This document shows, in pieces, positions 1-8,738 of a DNA stretch of 64,000 bases. The notes beneath the pieces are model-generated. The model did no database searches, had not been told where the DNA came from, and saw only the letters and a list, made by a program, of their open reading frames with translations. Position numbers and translations under genes: made by a program. This DNA comes from Seonamhaeicola sp. ML3 (GTDB lineage: Bacteria > Bacteroidota > Bacteroidia > Flavobacteriales > Flavobacteriaceae): NCBI RefSeq assembly GCF_023273855.1, contig NZ_CP096884.1:1550001-1614000 (forward strand). The letters are read 5' to 3'. Within the stretch, counting starts at the first letter, position 1. Every line of letters begins with the position of its first letter.

Positions 1-1
1 T

Positions 2-319
2 TTAAGTACAATGATCAATTTCTACCCTTATACCGGAGAACATTTTAACATAGGAGGTTCTTTTGGTCTGTCTATCCCAATTTCAGGAGATAGTAATGTA
101 AAAGGCGTTAATTTTCTTTTAGGTCCTTCGCTACATTTTGGAAGTAAGAGTAGATTATCTGTGTCTGGAGGGTTGGCATACGGACCAGTAACTAAGTTAA
201 CAAACGGATTAGAAGTTGGAGACACCACAACCTTTGGAAGTGTAGATAACTTTACCAAAGATGTTTACGATTTCGGATACTTTTTCGGAATCTCGTTTAG
301 CCTGTTCGATTTAAATTAA
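2..319 (+). CDS. C-terminal fragment of outer-membrane beta-barrel-like protein (partial)
   Basis: The frame is open to the left edge of the window, so the 5' end is missing; the first ATG at 11 need not be the start. The visible ~105 residues are rich in alternating hydrophobic and polar strands with Gly and aromatic residues (FNIGGSFGLSIPIS, LLGPSLHFG, FGYFFGISFSLF) and end just after an aromatic-rich strand. That is the usual look of the last strands of an outer-membrane beta-barrel. It lies 7 nt before the first caspase gene in the same direction and is probably in its operon, so it may be a membrane component of that system. The barrel assignment is inference from composition, and no specific family is recognised. 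Confidence 0.55.
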   Translation, partial: LSTMINFYPYTGEHFNIGGSFGLSIPISGDSNVKGVNFLLGPSLHFGSKSRLSVSGGLAYGPVTKLTNGLEVGDTTTFGSVDNFTKDVYDFGYFFGISFSLFDLN

Positions 320-326
320 TAAGATT

Positions 327-2300
327 ATGAAAAAGTTAGTTTTACTATTGTGCTTATGTTTTAGCTTTCAGTTTATTTATGCTGAAAAATATGCCTTAAT
401 AGTTGCTGTTGGCAACTATCCTAAAAAAACAGGTTGGAGTAGTATCAGTTCGGTTAACGATGTGCCTTTAATAAAGTCTACCCTTTTAAATCAAAATTTT
501 TCTGAAGACAACATAACGGTATTAATCGACGAGCAGGCCACCTATAAAGGTATTATTGGGGCTCTGGATGATTTGTTGCGTAAAGTAGGGCCAGAGGATA
601 TTGTTGTGATTCATTACTCAGGTCATGGTCAACAGATTTTCGATAATAATGATGAGGAAATTGATGGTAAAGATGAGGCTCTTGTACCTTATGATGCTTG
701 GGTAAAATACAATAACAATTATAAAGGCGAACGTCACTTACGCGATGACGAATTGGGCAATTATATTACGAAATTCAGAAATATATTAAGTGCTAAAGGG
801 CAGTTGTTATTGCTTCTAGATAGTTGCCACTCTGGGTCTAGTACAAGAGGCGGAAAAGCTAGAGGAAGTGCCGCTGTTTTTGCCCCGGCAGATTGGGAGC
901 CCAAAAAAGATGGCGATGTATCGGGAAGTGATATGACCGAAAACTCTAAAGAAAAACTCAGTGATAATGCTGCACCTTTTGTATTAATTTCGGGAGCCTC
1001 GGCTAATGAGTTGAACTATGAGTATAAAGGAACCGGTTCTTTGAGTTATGCGTTTTCTAAAGCCATGAGTAGTTTAGGAAGTAACTTTTCATACAATCAG
1101 TTGTTTGCGAAAATTGAAAGTCAAATGAACGTGATTTCACCTAAGCAGAACCCAACCATTGAGGGCGATTTAAATGTTCAGCTATTCAATAACCAGTATG
1201 TTAAGCAACAGCCCTTTTTTAAAGTAAAATCAGTTCCGAGAGAAGATGTTATAAAGATTCAGGCAGGTAAAATACATGGGGTATTCAAAAATACAACAGT
1301 TCATGTTTTGCCATCTGGAACAACAAAAGTTGAAGAGGAAAATATCATCACTAAAGGGGTTATAACACTATCAAAGTTTAATGAATCCATTATTAAGTTA
1401 GATACACCCCTAGAAGATTTCAATGAAAAAAACTATTGGGTGTTTATAGATAAGCTTTCTTATGGCGATATAGCCGTAGATGTTTATTTTGATAGGACTG
1501 TTAAGGATAAAAAGATAGTGAATGGAGTAACCAATTTTTTATCTGATAAAAGTTTAGGGCAAGTAGTTAAGAAAATAGATTCAGCAGATGTGGTTTTGAG
1601 TCATGTTGAAGACCAAATAACATTAAAGTCTATTAACGGATTGGGAGACATAGATGCAGATGCAGATACCAGAGGCGCAACTACTATAGAAGATATTAAC
1701 CAAAAACTTTTTGCTTTTGCACAAGGGCAATATTTAAAAAACTTAGAATTCAAAAATTACAATTACGAATTCGAATTCAAATTGATTCCTATTGAATTTG
1801 ATATACTTACCGATGAGGTTGGTGAATTAAAAGATGCTTCGACATTGACTAACGACAATGGAACTTTTCAAGTCAAAGAAGACATAGATCATGTGGTTTT
1901 GCAGGTTACGAACAAGAGTGAAAAACCGCTTTATTTTAGTATTATTGAGATTAATTCAAAAGGAGAGATATTCCCGTTTATGCCCAATGATAATTGTACT
2001 TTAAATAATGATGAAAGGAAGTTAGCACCGGGTAAAAGCATGATTTTTAAAGATTGTATTTTCTCTTTTGGTCCACCTTACGAAAAACTCATTTTAAAGG
2101 GATTTGCAACATCCTCTCCAATTAATTTTCAATCAACCGTTGAAACCAGGGGTGAAGAGAGTACCAGAAGTGCATCTAATCCTTTAGAACAATTTTTAGC
2201 AAATAGTTATTCCCAATCTAGAGGTCCAAAGGCGAAAAAGGTAAGTGGAAGAATAGATGGTTTTAGTACCGAGTTTGTGTATGAGATAATTAGGAAATAG
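327..2300 (+). CDS. Secreted caspase-like peptidase (C14) with DUF4384-like C-terminus
   Basis: 657 residues. Residues 1-19 form a Sec signal peptide. The caspase fold spans about 20-290, with catalytic His100 in HYSGHG and Cys167 in DSCHSG, both intact. Directly after the Cys (residues 174-181) lies RGGKARGS, in the loop joining the large and small catalytic subunits, where caspases are cut during activation. A second basic RGPKAKK is at 632-638 near the C-terminus. Residues ~290-460 are unassigned beta-rich sequence. Residues ~530-620 resemble DUF4384, often found with bacterial caspases (LYFSIIEINSKGEIFPFMP). Caspase relatives of clan CD in bacteria usually cut after Arg or Lys. It sits 7 nt after the barrel gene and 19 nt before the next caspase gene. 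The peptidase fold is confident; substrate and role are unknown. Confidence 0.85.
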   Translation: MKKLVLLLCLCFSFQFIYAEKYALIVAVGNYPKKTGWSSISSVNDVPLIKSTLLNQNFSEDNITVLIDEQATYKGIIGALDDLLRKVGPEDIVVIHYSGHGQQIFDNNDEEIDGKDEALVPYDAWVKYNNNYKGERHLRDDELGNYITKFRNILSAKGQLLLLLDSCHSGSSTRGGKARGSAAVFAPADWEPKKDGDVSGSDMTENSKEKLSDNAAPFVLISGASANELNYEYKGTGSLSYAFSKAMSSLGSNFSYNQLFAKIESQMNVISPKQNPTIEGDLNVQLFNNQYVKQQPFFKVKSVPREDVIKIQAGKIHGVFKNTTVHVLPSGTTKVEEENIITKGVITLSKFNESIIKLDTPLEDFNEKNYWVFIDKLSYGDIAVDVYFDRTVKDKKIVNGVTNFLSDKSLGQVVKKIDSADVVLSHVEDQITLKSINGLGDIDADADTRGATTIEDINQKLFAFAQGQYLKNLEFKNYNYEFEFKLIPIEFDILTDEVGELKDASTLTNDNGTFQVKEDIDHVVLQVTNKSEKPLYFSIIEINSKGEIFPFMPNDNCTLNNDERKLAPGKSMIFKDCIFSFGPPYEKLILKGFATSSPINFQSTVETRGEESTRSASNPLEQFLANSYSQSRGPKAKKVSGRIDGFSTEFVYEIIRK

Positions 2301-2319
2301 GGTTGTTATAAAAAATATA

Positions 2320-4044
2320 ATGATGAGAAGAACTTGGTGTTTGTTTTTAATATTATTTATAAGTTCGAATCTCTTCGGGCAAAAGATTAACCCTATTGAT
2401 AGAAGAGGTTACAAACCTCAAGATGTTTATGCTTTAACTATTGGGATAAATAAATATTCTGGAACCCTTAACCCATTGAATTTATGTGTAGCAGATTCTC
2501 AGCAGCTTATTAAAAAGTTGGTTTCTGATAACAGAGAAACAGATGAACGCTTAGAATCAAAATCTGGAGCTAGAATTAATCAATACAATATAAAGGACGT
2601 TAAATATCATATGCTTAATGATGAGAAAGCTACGATAGATAATATAAGAGCAGCTTTTAAAAAAGTGATTTCTGAGGCGTCTTCAGATGATTATTTTGTA
2701 TTTATGTTTAGTGGGTATTCCCTAGAATCTCAAGATAATCAAACCTATATTGTACCTTATTTAGAGGATATTGAATTCACTTATGAATACGAAAATGGTT
2801 CCTTCAAATATACAGAGTTTGATAAATCAAAAGTTATGTCATTGGTTGAGTTGGCCAAACTAATGGAGCAAATTCCATGTAAAAACCAATTAATAATCTC
2901 TGAGGCTGGTAACGGCAATTCCTTTGGGCAAAATCTAATTACCGAATTATTTGAGTCTAATCCTTTAATAGCTGAAGGTTCAGAACGTAATAGAATTATT
3001 TTGACGACTAAAGAAATGGGAATTGAAGGGGGAAGATGTAATGGTGAGCGCATGCAAAATGGTTTTATGATGAGTTATATCTTGGAAAATGGTAATATAT
3101 TGGATGCCTTTTTCGATTTTAATGCATACGAATTCTGGCTTACTAGATCGGAAATGCTATGTCCTTATAGATCGAGAAAGTACATAGCTTCTTATCAGGA
3201 AAGGCTTTATAGACAGTTACTTTTAAATAACTACAAAAGACAAAATAGCAGGGGCTCCAAAGGTAATAAAGTACAAGTCGAGACCAAGGTAGACGATAAG
3301 ATTTCAGAAACCTATGCTTTTATCTTGGCAACAGATAGCTACAATGAAGTCCAAAACAGTTGGGAAAATTTAAAAAATCCAATTAATGATGCCAATGTTA
3401 TTGAGACCATTTTAAGGGAAAGGTACCACGTAAAAACAACCAAAGTTTACAATAAGAACAAAAATGAGGTTTTAAAAGCCTTTTTGCAGTTTAAGCAACA
3501 ATTAGGTGAGAATGATCAACTTTTGTTTTTTGTTGCAGGCCATGGATACTACAGTGAAGCATTTTCAGATGGCTATCTGGTAATGAAAGATAGCAATAGT
3601 TTAGAAGACGATATTACTCTAGATAGTTATTTGTCTATGGCAAAATTGAATCGAATTTTAGATGGGGTGAAATGCAAACAAGTGTTTTCAATATTTGATG
3701 TTTGCTATGGTGCAAGTTTTGAGTTAAACAATGCCGATTTACCAATAGAAAACTACTCAAAGACCAAGTTCGACAATGGTTTAGATGCTTTTATTCAAGA
3801 AAAAAACAAAAATTATTCCCGTATTGTATTAGCATCGGGGCAATATGAGGTTTTTGATTATTGGAAAGATTCTGAAGATCATTCGCCATTTGCAAGTAAA
3901 CTTATTAAAGCTCTAAAGAGTGAAAAGCAATTTTTGTCTCCCGGAAGAGTGTTTTCCTATTTATTAGGGAATGCTACAACGCCCATATTGAAACAATTTG
4001 GAAAGCATGAGGCTCGTGGAGATTTTCTACTAAAGGTAAAATAG
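2320..4044 (+). CDS. Secreted tandem caspase: inactive first domain, active second domain
   Basis: 574 residues with a signal peptide (about 1-20, ending FGQ). Two caspase-like domains are present. In the first (~35-290) the His position reads FSGYSL (Tyr133) and the Cys position reads SEAGNG (Gly197), so both catalytic residues are lost while the surrounding strands are kept. The second (~325-574) keeps His408 (VAGHGYY) and Cys462 (FDVCYG). The domains are joined by a basic linker containing RGSKGN at 311-316. A pseudo-enzyme fused to an active one suggests regulation, in the manner of caspase-8/cFLIP, but that is analogy only. The next gene begins 6 nt downstream. Domain calls rest on motif reading; catalytic activity of domain two is likely but unproven. 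Confidence 0.82.
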   Translation: MMRRTWCLFLILFISSNLFGQKINPIDRRGYKPQDVYALTIGINKYSGTLNPLNLCVADSQQLIKKLVSDNRETDERLESKSGARINQYNIKDVKYHMLNDEKATIDNIRAAFKKVISEASSDDYFVFMFSGYSLESQDNQTYIVPYLEDIEFTYEYENGSFKYTEFDKSKVMSLVELAKLMEQIPCKNQLIISEAGNGNSFGQNLITELFESNPLIAEGSERNRIILTTKEMGIEGGRCNGERMQNGFMMSYILENGNILDAFFDFNAYEFWLTRSEMLCPYRSRKYIASYQERLYRQLLLNNYKRQNSRGSKGNKVQVETKVDDKISETYAFILATDSYNEVQNSWENLKNPINDANVIETILRERYHVKTTKVYNKNKNEVLKAFLQFKQQLGENDQLLFFVAGHGYYSEAFSDGYLVMKDSNSLEDDITLDSYLSMAKLNRILDGVKCKQVFSIFDVCYGASFELNNADLPIENYSKTKFDNGLDAFIQEKNKNYSRIVLASGQYEVFDYWKDSEDHSPFASKLIKALKSEKQFLSPGRVFSYLLGNATTPILKQFGKHEARGDFLLKVK

Positions 4045-4050
4045 TTTCGT

Positions 4051-7000
4051 TTGAAGTTTTTTATAAACATCGTTTTAGTCTGTTTTATGTCCTATTCTGT
4101 TTTAGGGCAAGATGCTTCCCGTGGATCAAAAGCAAAAAATACTTCCGAAACAAAACAGGGTGTAAAAAGAGCCTTGATTGTTGGTATTTCAGATTATAAG
4201 GAGGAGTCTCTGAAATTAGATTACTCTGATGACGATGCCCTAATTTTCAAACAATATTTAGAAGAGGTTGAAAACATTCCAAACGAACGTCTAGTTACTT
4301 TGGTAAGCAATGATTCCATTAAAGGCGCCTCAATTACCGAACCGAGTTCGAGCAATATCCTTAGAGAGTTGAAAAAGCTCAAGGATGAAACCCAAGAAGG
4401 AGACACGGTATATTTCTATTTTGCAGGGCACGGTGATGTTGTGGACGACCAAGGATTTGAAGAGGGGTTTTTACTGGCCTCAGATACCAACGACAAGCAA
4501 GAGTATTACGGAACCCCTGGCGTGGTGTCGTTAAAACACCTAAACAGTGTAATTACTGCGGTTACAGATAAGGGTGCCAAGTTTGTTTTGGTTTTAGATG
4601 CTTGTCGTTCGGGCTTTTTATATAAAGAAGGTACGCAGAAGAACCTAGAGACTTTCAATAACAACTTTCAACATTCTACAAAGTTTTTTAGCTGCGGACC
4701 CAATCAACTATCTTATGAAAGTAAAGAATTGGGTCATGGGTATTTCACCTATTATTTGGTCTTGGGATTACTTGGTGCAGCCGATAATCTAGTACAGGAT
4801 AATAGCCTTCAGTATTTTGAAATAGCTACTTTTTTAGATGGCAAGGTAAAAAGTGAAACTAACCAAAAACAAGCGCCAATTGTTTGGCATCAAAACACCG
4901 TCGGGGTTTTTAAGGCTGTTGAGAGTAAGGATAAAGAATTGGCTCTTAAAAATCTCCAAAACGCAAGTAGTATTAAAAATATTTGGGCATCCCGTTCATT
5001 AGAAGATCTCGTTTCAAAATCAATTACAGAAAATCCTGTAGTAAAAGCGTTTAATGCGGCTTTAAATTCAGAAAACTTTCATGGCTCAGATAGTTCAGCA
5101 TACGAAATATATAAGAGGGCAGATGTCCAGAAATTAGTGGAAACTTCAGTTTTAAACAGAATGCGCTATGGGCTGATCAATGCTTTGTCTACCAATGCTC
5201 AAATCTTGATTAATACGTATATAGGGAATGCTGAGGTGTTACCCAGTAGCAAGATTTTTAAGACCAAAGCCTTTTACCTAGAATTATGCTTAGAATTACT
5301 AGAAAAAGATGATTTTATTTACGATAGAATTTACATGGGTAAACTTTTTTTAGAAGCTTATTCTGTAATTAGGGCGCGCCATTATTCAGAATACCCTGGG
5401 GCTAAAAACAAGTTAATGGAGGCTTTGGGAATTGAAGATAGAGCTGCTTACATTCATAATGCACTTGGGTTGGTTTTAAATCATGAAAATAATTTTAAAG
5501 AAGCGGAGTATCATTACAAGAAAGCAAAAAACTTAATTCCATCATGGTCGTTTCCTGTTAATAACATGGGATCCAATTATTATGAACAATACCAATATGA
5601 TCTTGCCAATTCTTTTTTGTTTGAAGCATTAAAACTAAAGGGCTCTGAAGGGAATGCCTACAATAATTTAGGAGCCATAGCACAAGATCAAGGTAATTAC
5701 ACGAAAGCCGAGGCATACTTTCATAAAGTTAAAGAGACGGAAGGAAATTATTCATCTACTACGCTTAAGAATCTTGCTAACCTATATAGAAATAGAGGTA
5801 ACATAAAAAAAGCGGTAGACTATTTCGAATTAGCCTTAAAAGAGAATCCGAGTAATGTTTATACCTATTACGATTATAGTGACCTTTTAAATGATGAAAA
5901 CTTAGATTTAAAACGAGCTGAGTTATTGCTACAACAGGCCATAGATTTAGAACCCTATTTTTCAAGGGGACATGCCGAATATGCAGATTTATTAAGGCGT
6001 TACCCAAGAGATGAAAATAGCCTTAAAACGGCCGATAGCTTATACAACTTTGCCATTAAGAATGATCCTTTTTACGAGTGGGCTTACGCCGGAAGGGGTT
6101 GGTTAAAACATAAACAAGATTTAAAATTAGAAGCTTTAGAGTCTTTCAATCAAGCAATAAAAGTGAATTCAAAAAAGCCAAAACCTTATTATAATTTGGC
6201 TGTATATTATAAGAATGGACTCAAAGAAATAGCAAAAGCCGAAGCACTTTATTTAAAAGCCATAGAGAGAGATTCATTCTACTTACCTGCTTACGAAGGT
6301 TTAATTGGCTTGTACAATAAACACAATCAGGAAGATAAGTCTATAAAGCTATTACAAAAACTTGTAGAGTGGCACAAAGAAGCGCCAGATGTGTGGAATT
6401 TACTCGGTAATACCTATTTCGACAAACGAAATTATCCAGAAGCTATTATGGCTTACAAAAAGGTAGTTCAAGTAGATTCTACCTATGCAAAAGGGTTTAC
6501 AAATTTAGCATATAGTTTAATGAAAACAGGTGACTATAAAGAGGCCTCTAAAACCTATAAGAAAGCCATTGGTTACAACCCCTTTAAAAATAAACTTGAA
6601 AATTTTTCCACACTATTGTTAGCAGAAGCAAGAAAAGCAAAACGAAGTGGTAACATGCAACAAGCTGAAAGTATTCTTAATGCTGCGTATGAATTCAATC
6701 CAGACTTTAACGCAACTTTTGCTTTGGGGGAACATTATTATTTAAATTCAAAATCTTCAGAAGCCAGTTCATTAATAATGGTATTTCCAAAAGAAGCACT
6801 TTCAAAAACACGTAAAATCAAGTTTTTGGAACTGTTATGTAAAGTGGCCATAGATTTAAATAAACACGAAGAATCGCTTTCTGTTTTAAAGGAATTGAAG
6901 CTTATTAGTCCGAGGCCTAATTACATTTTAGAGGCCTTAGTACTACTTAAAGGTGAAAAGGTAATGGAAGCTAAAGAAACCCTTTTAAAAACAAATTCAT

Positions 7001-7077
7001 TACTTTTAAGAGAAGGGTATTTAAATAAATCTTATAGTAAGCATGCTATAAACTTAATTCAACAACTTCAAGAATAA
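4051..7077 (+). CDS. Secreted caspase-TPR protein
   Basis: 1008 residues. The start is TTG at 4051; the first ATG in frame is 12 codons in and would cut away most of the signal peptide (KFFINIVLVCFMSYSVLGQ), so TTG is preferred. RGSKAK lies at 24-29, only a few residues past the expected signal-peptide cut. The caspase domain follows (~40-290) with His127 (FAGHGD) and Cys185 (LDACRSG). Residues ~430-1000 are tetratricopeptide-like helical repeats (for example AYNNLGAIAQDQGNYTKAE and NLLGNTYFDKRNYPEAIMAY), which usually bind partner proteins. The stop overlaps the next start by one base (TAATG), implying translational coupling to the YD-repeat gene. The caspase and TPR calls are firm; partner and substrate are unknown. 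Confidence 0.85.
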   Translation: MKFFINIVLVCFMSYSVLGQDASRGSKAKNTSETKQGVKRALIVGISDYKEESLKLDYSDDDALIFKQYLEEVENIPNERLVTLVSNDSIKGASITEPSSSNILRELKKLKDETQEGDTVYFYFAGHGDVVDDQGFEEGFLLASDTNDKQEYYGTPGVVSLKHLNSVITAVTDKGAKFVLVLDACRSGFLYKEGTQKNLETFNNNFQHSTKFFSCGPNQLSYESKELGHGYFTYYLVLGLLGAADNLVQDNSLQYFEIATFLDGKVKSETNQKQAPIVWHQNTVGVFKAVESKDKELALKNLQNASSIKNIWASRSLEDLVSKSITENPVVKAFNAALNSENFHGSDSSAYEIYKRADVQKLVETSVLNRMRYGLINALSTNAQILINTYIGNAEVLPSSKIFKTKAFYLELCLELLEKDDFIYDRIYMGKLFLEAYSVIRARHYSEYPGAKNKLMEALGIEDRAAYIHNALGLVLNHENNFKEAEYHYKKAKNLIPSWSFPVNNMGSNYYEQYQYDLANSFLFEALKLKGSEGNAYNNLGAIAQDQGNYTKAEAYFHKVKETEGNYSSTTLKNLANLYRNRGNIKKAVDYFELALKENPSNVYTYYDYSDLLNDENLDLKRAELLLQQAIDLEPYFSRGHAEYADLLRRYPRDENSLKTADSLYNFAIKNDPFYEWAYAGRGWLKHKQDLKLEALESFNQAIKVNSKKPKPYYNLAVYYKNGLKEIAKAEALYLKAIERDSFYLPAYEGLIGLYNKHNQEDKSIKLLQKLVEWHKEAPDVWNLLGNTYFDKRNYPEAIMAYKKVVQVDSTYAKGFTNLAYSLMKTGDYKEASKTYKKAIGYNPFKNKLENFSTLLLAEARKAKRSGNMQQAESILNAAYEFNPDFNATFALGEHYYLNSKSSEASSLIMVFPKEALSKTRKIKFLELLCKVAIDLNKHEESLSVLKELKLISPRPNYILEALVLLKGEKVMEAKETLLKTNSLLLREGYLNKSYSKHAINLIQQLQE

Positions 7078-8726
7078 TGATTAGGTATTTCAAGATATTG
7101 GTCTGCATAGGTTTTTTTTTAAGCAATCTATGTTATGCTGGTGTCAATCTTAAGAACGGAAACTATTATGTGTCTTACACAGATATTGAAATGAATGCAT
7201 TTCGTTCTGCCTATACAAGTATTGTAAGGACTTATAACTCGAAATCTACAACTGTTGGATTGTGGGGTTACGGTTGGGGTTCTGAAATTGAGACTAAATT
7301 GTATGCTTATCCAGATGGAACAATTTTAATTCAAGAGTTTGGTTCTGGTGCAACTACGTATTACAAATCAGATTTGGTAACCGATGATATGATAGAAATT
7401 ATGGTCGATGAACTTTTAGACATCACACTGTCTGAAGGCGATTTAACAGATTCACCAGATGCCATCATTGCAAGACGAAATAAACTCATGAAAGACATGG
7501 AATATAGGTCAAAGCAATGGGATAAATATGTAGAAAAAGGACTGTTGGATTATGCTTTAGATTTTCCAGAAGGTATGGAATGGGAATCTTATCAGAGAGG
7601 GAATTCGGCATTAGTTAGAACATCTAATGGTTATACAAGAACTTCACGAAGAGAAATAGAAACTTTTGATTTTAACGGAAACCTTACAAAATACGATAAA
7701 GGTAATGGCGTATATAGCATCCTAGAATATGTTGATAACAGACTTTCTAAAATGATAAGTGCCGATGGAAAAGAATTGGTCTTTACACTTAATGACGATG
7801 GATTTATAGTAAGTATAGCCTCTAGTGCAGGAAATTCCAGTTACATCTATGAAGGTAAGAAGCTGGTAGAGACTAAAGATGCCATTTCTAATATATTCAA
7901 ACATACTTATGATGATTTGTATAATATGACTTCGATAAGTTATCAAGATGGTAGTGTTTTTAGAATTGAATATCACCCTAAAACCTATAATGTAAAAAAA
8001 ATTGTTGGTAGGGATGGTACTGTCACAGGTTACGAATATCATACTTTTTATAACGAAGATGGTTCAATAAATAAAAACCATTATGCTACTTCTGTAATTA
8101 AAGAATATTATGGGACTACAAACTCCAATTATTATGAATACCTTATTGGAAGAAAGTCCAACGGCGAACCTTATAATAAAATGATTAAGACCATTGTAAA
8201 TGGGATAACAACTCAAACGCATTACGACGAGTTGTGTGGCAATCCAACAGCAATCTCCAGAAATGAACAAAAGACCACATTTAAGTACAACAACCGTTGT
8301 CTCTTAATCGAAAAGCTGTCAACCTTGGGCGACTCTATTTATTTAAAATATCACCCTAAATTTGAGAAGATAACCTATGTTAAAAATAACGATGTTGAAA
8401 CCGAATTTGGGTATGATGATAGAGGGAACTTGATTACTGCCAAAAAAGATGATGGCAACCAAATGGAATTGGTTTATGATTCTAAGGGACAAATCATCAA
8501 GATGATTCAATTTGAAAGTATTTTAATTTTTGAATATAATGACTACGGTAAAACCATTAAAATCACTAAACAAGGTTATGGTACTGTGAACATAGACTAT
8601 GACAAGAATGGAGATATGCTAAAAGTTACTAAGAAAAAAGAAAAAAGAATAATGCAAGAGGTCAATGAGGCCTTTCAAAATATGCTGACTTTGGTAAAGC
8701 CAGCGGGTGTTAATTTACAGATGTAA
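7077..8726 (+). CDS. Secreted RHS/YD-repeat protein, no toxin domain visible
   Basis: 549 residues with signal peptide (~1-21). The N-terminal part resembles the DUF6531-type start of RHS proteins (LKNGNYYVSYTDIEM, RTYNSKSTTVGLWGYGWGSE). Residues ~200-530 hold degenerate YD repeats of the form F..D..G......DG......Y (YDDLYNMTSISYQDGS, YDDRGNLITAKKDDG, YDSKGQIIKMI). RHS proteins usually build a shell around a C-terminal toxin; here there is no RHS core cleavage motif and the protein ends shortly after the last repeat. It carries no RGSK motif, unlike the flanking proteases. The start overlaps the caspase-TPR stop by one base and the stop is 12 nt before the TPR-CHAT start, so it is embedded in the protease operon. 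It may be a structural or substrate component; that role is inference. Confidence 0.75.
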   Translation: MIRYFKILVCIGFFLSNLCYAGVNLKNGNYYVSYTDIEMNAFRSAYTSIVRTYNSKSTTVGLWGYGWGSEIETKLYAYPDGTILIQEFGSGATTYYKSDLVTDDMIEIMVDELLDITLSEGDLTDSPDAIIARRNKLMKDMEYRSKQWDKYVEKGLLDYALDFPEGMEWESYQRGNSALVRTSNGYTRTSRREIETFDFNGNLTKYDKGNGVYSILEYVDNRLSKMISADGKELVFTLNDDGFIVSIASSAGNSSYIYEGKKLVETKDAISNIFKHTYDDLYNMTSISYQDGSVFRIEYHPKTYNVKKIVGRDGTVTGYEYHTFYNEDGSINKNHYATSVIKEYYGTTNSNYYEYLIGRKSNGEPYNKMIKTIVNGITTQTHYDELCGNPTAISRNEQKTTFKYNNRCLLIEKLSTLGDSIYLKYHPKFEKITYVKNNDVETEFGYDDRGNLITAKKDDGNQMELVYDSKGQIIKMIQFESILIFEYNDYGKTIKITKQGYGTVNIDYDKNGDMLKVTKKKEKRIMQEVNEAFQNMLTLVKPAGVNLQM

Positions 8727-8738
8727 AAATGAAATCTA

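Noticed and set aside
1747-1800. Cluster of AATTC repeats in the first caspase gene
   Set aside because: It encodes an ordinary Phe/Tyr/Glu-rich strand segment with no sign of a regulatory or mobile role.
7722-8042. Antisense frame of 106 codons inside the YD-repeat gene
   Set aside because: It lies wholly opposite a well-supported gene and has no recognisable domain or start context.
7077-8726. RHS protein as a polymorphic toxin with immunity gene
   Set aside because: No C-terminal toxin domain or small immunity gene follows; the next gene is the TPR-CHAT protease.
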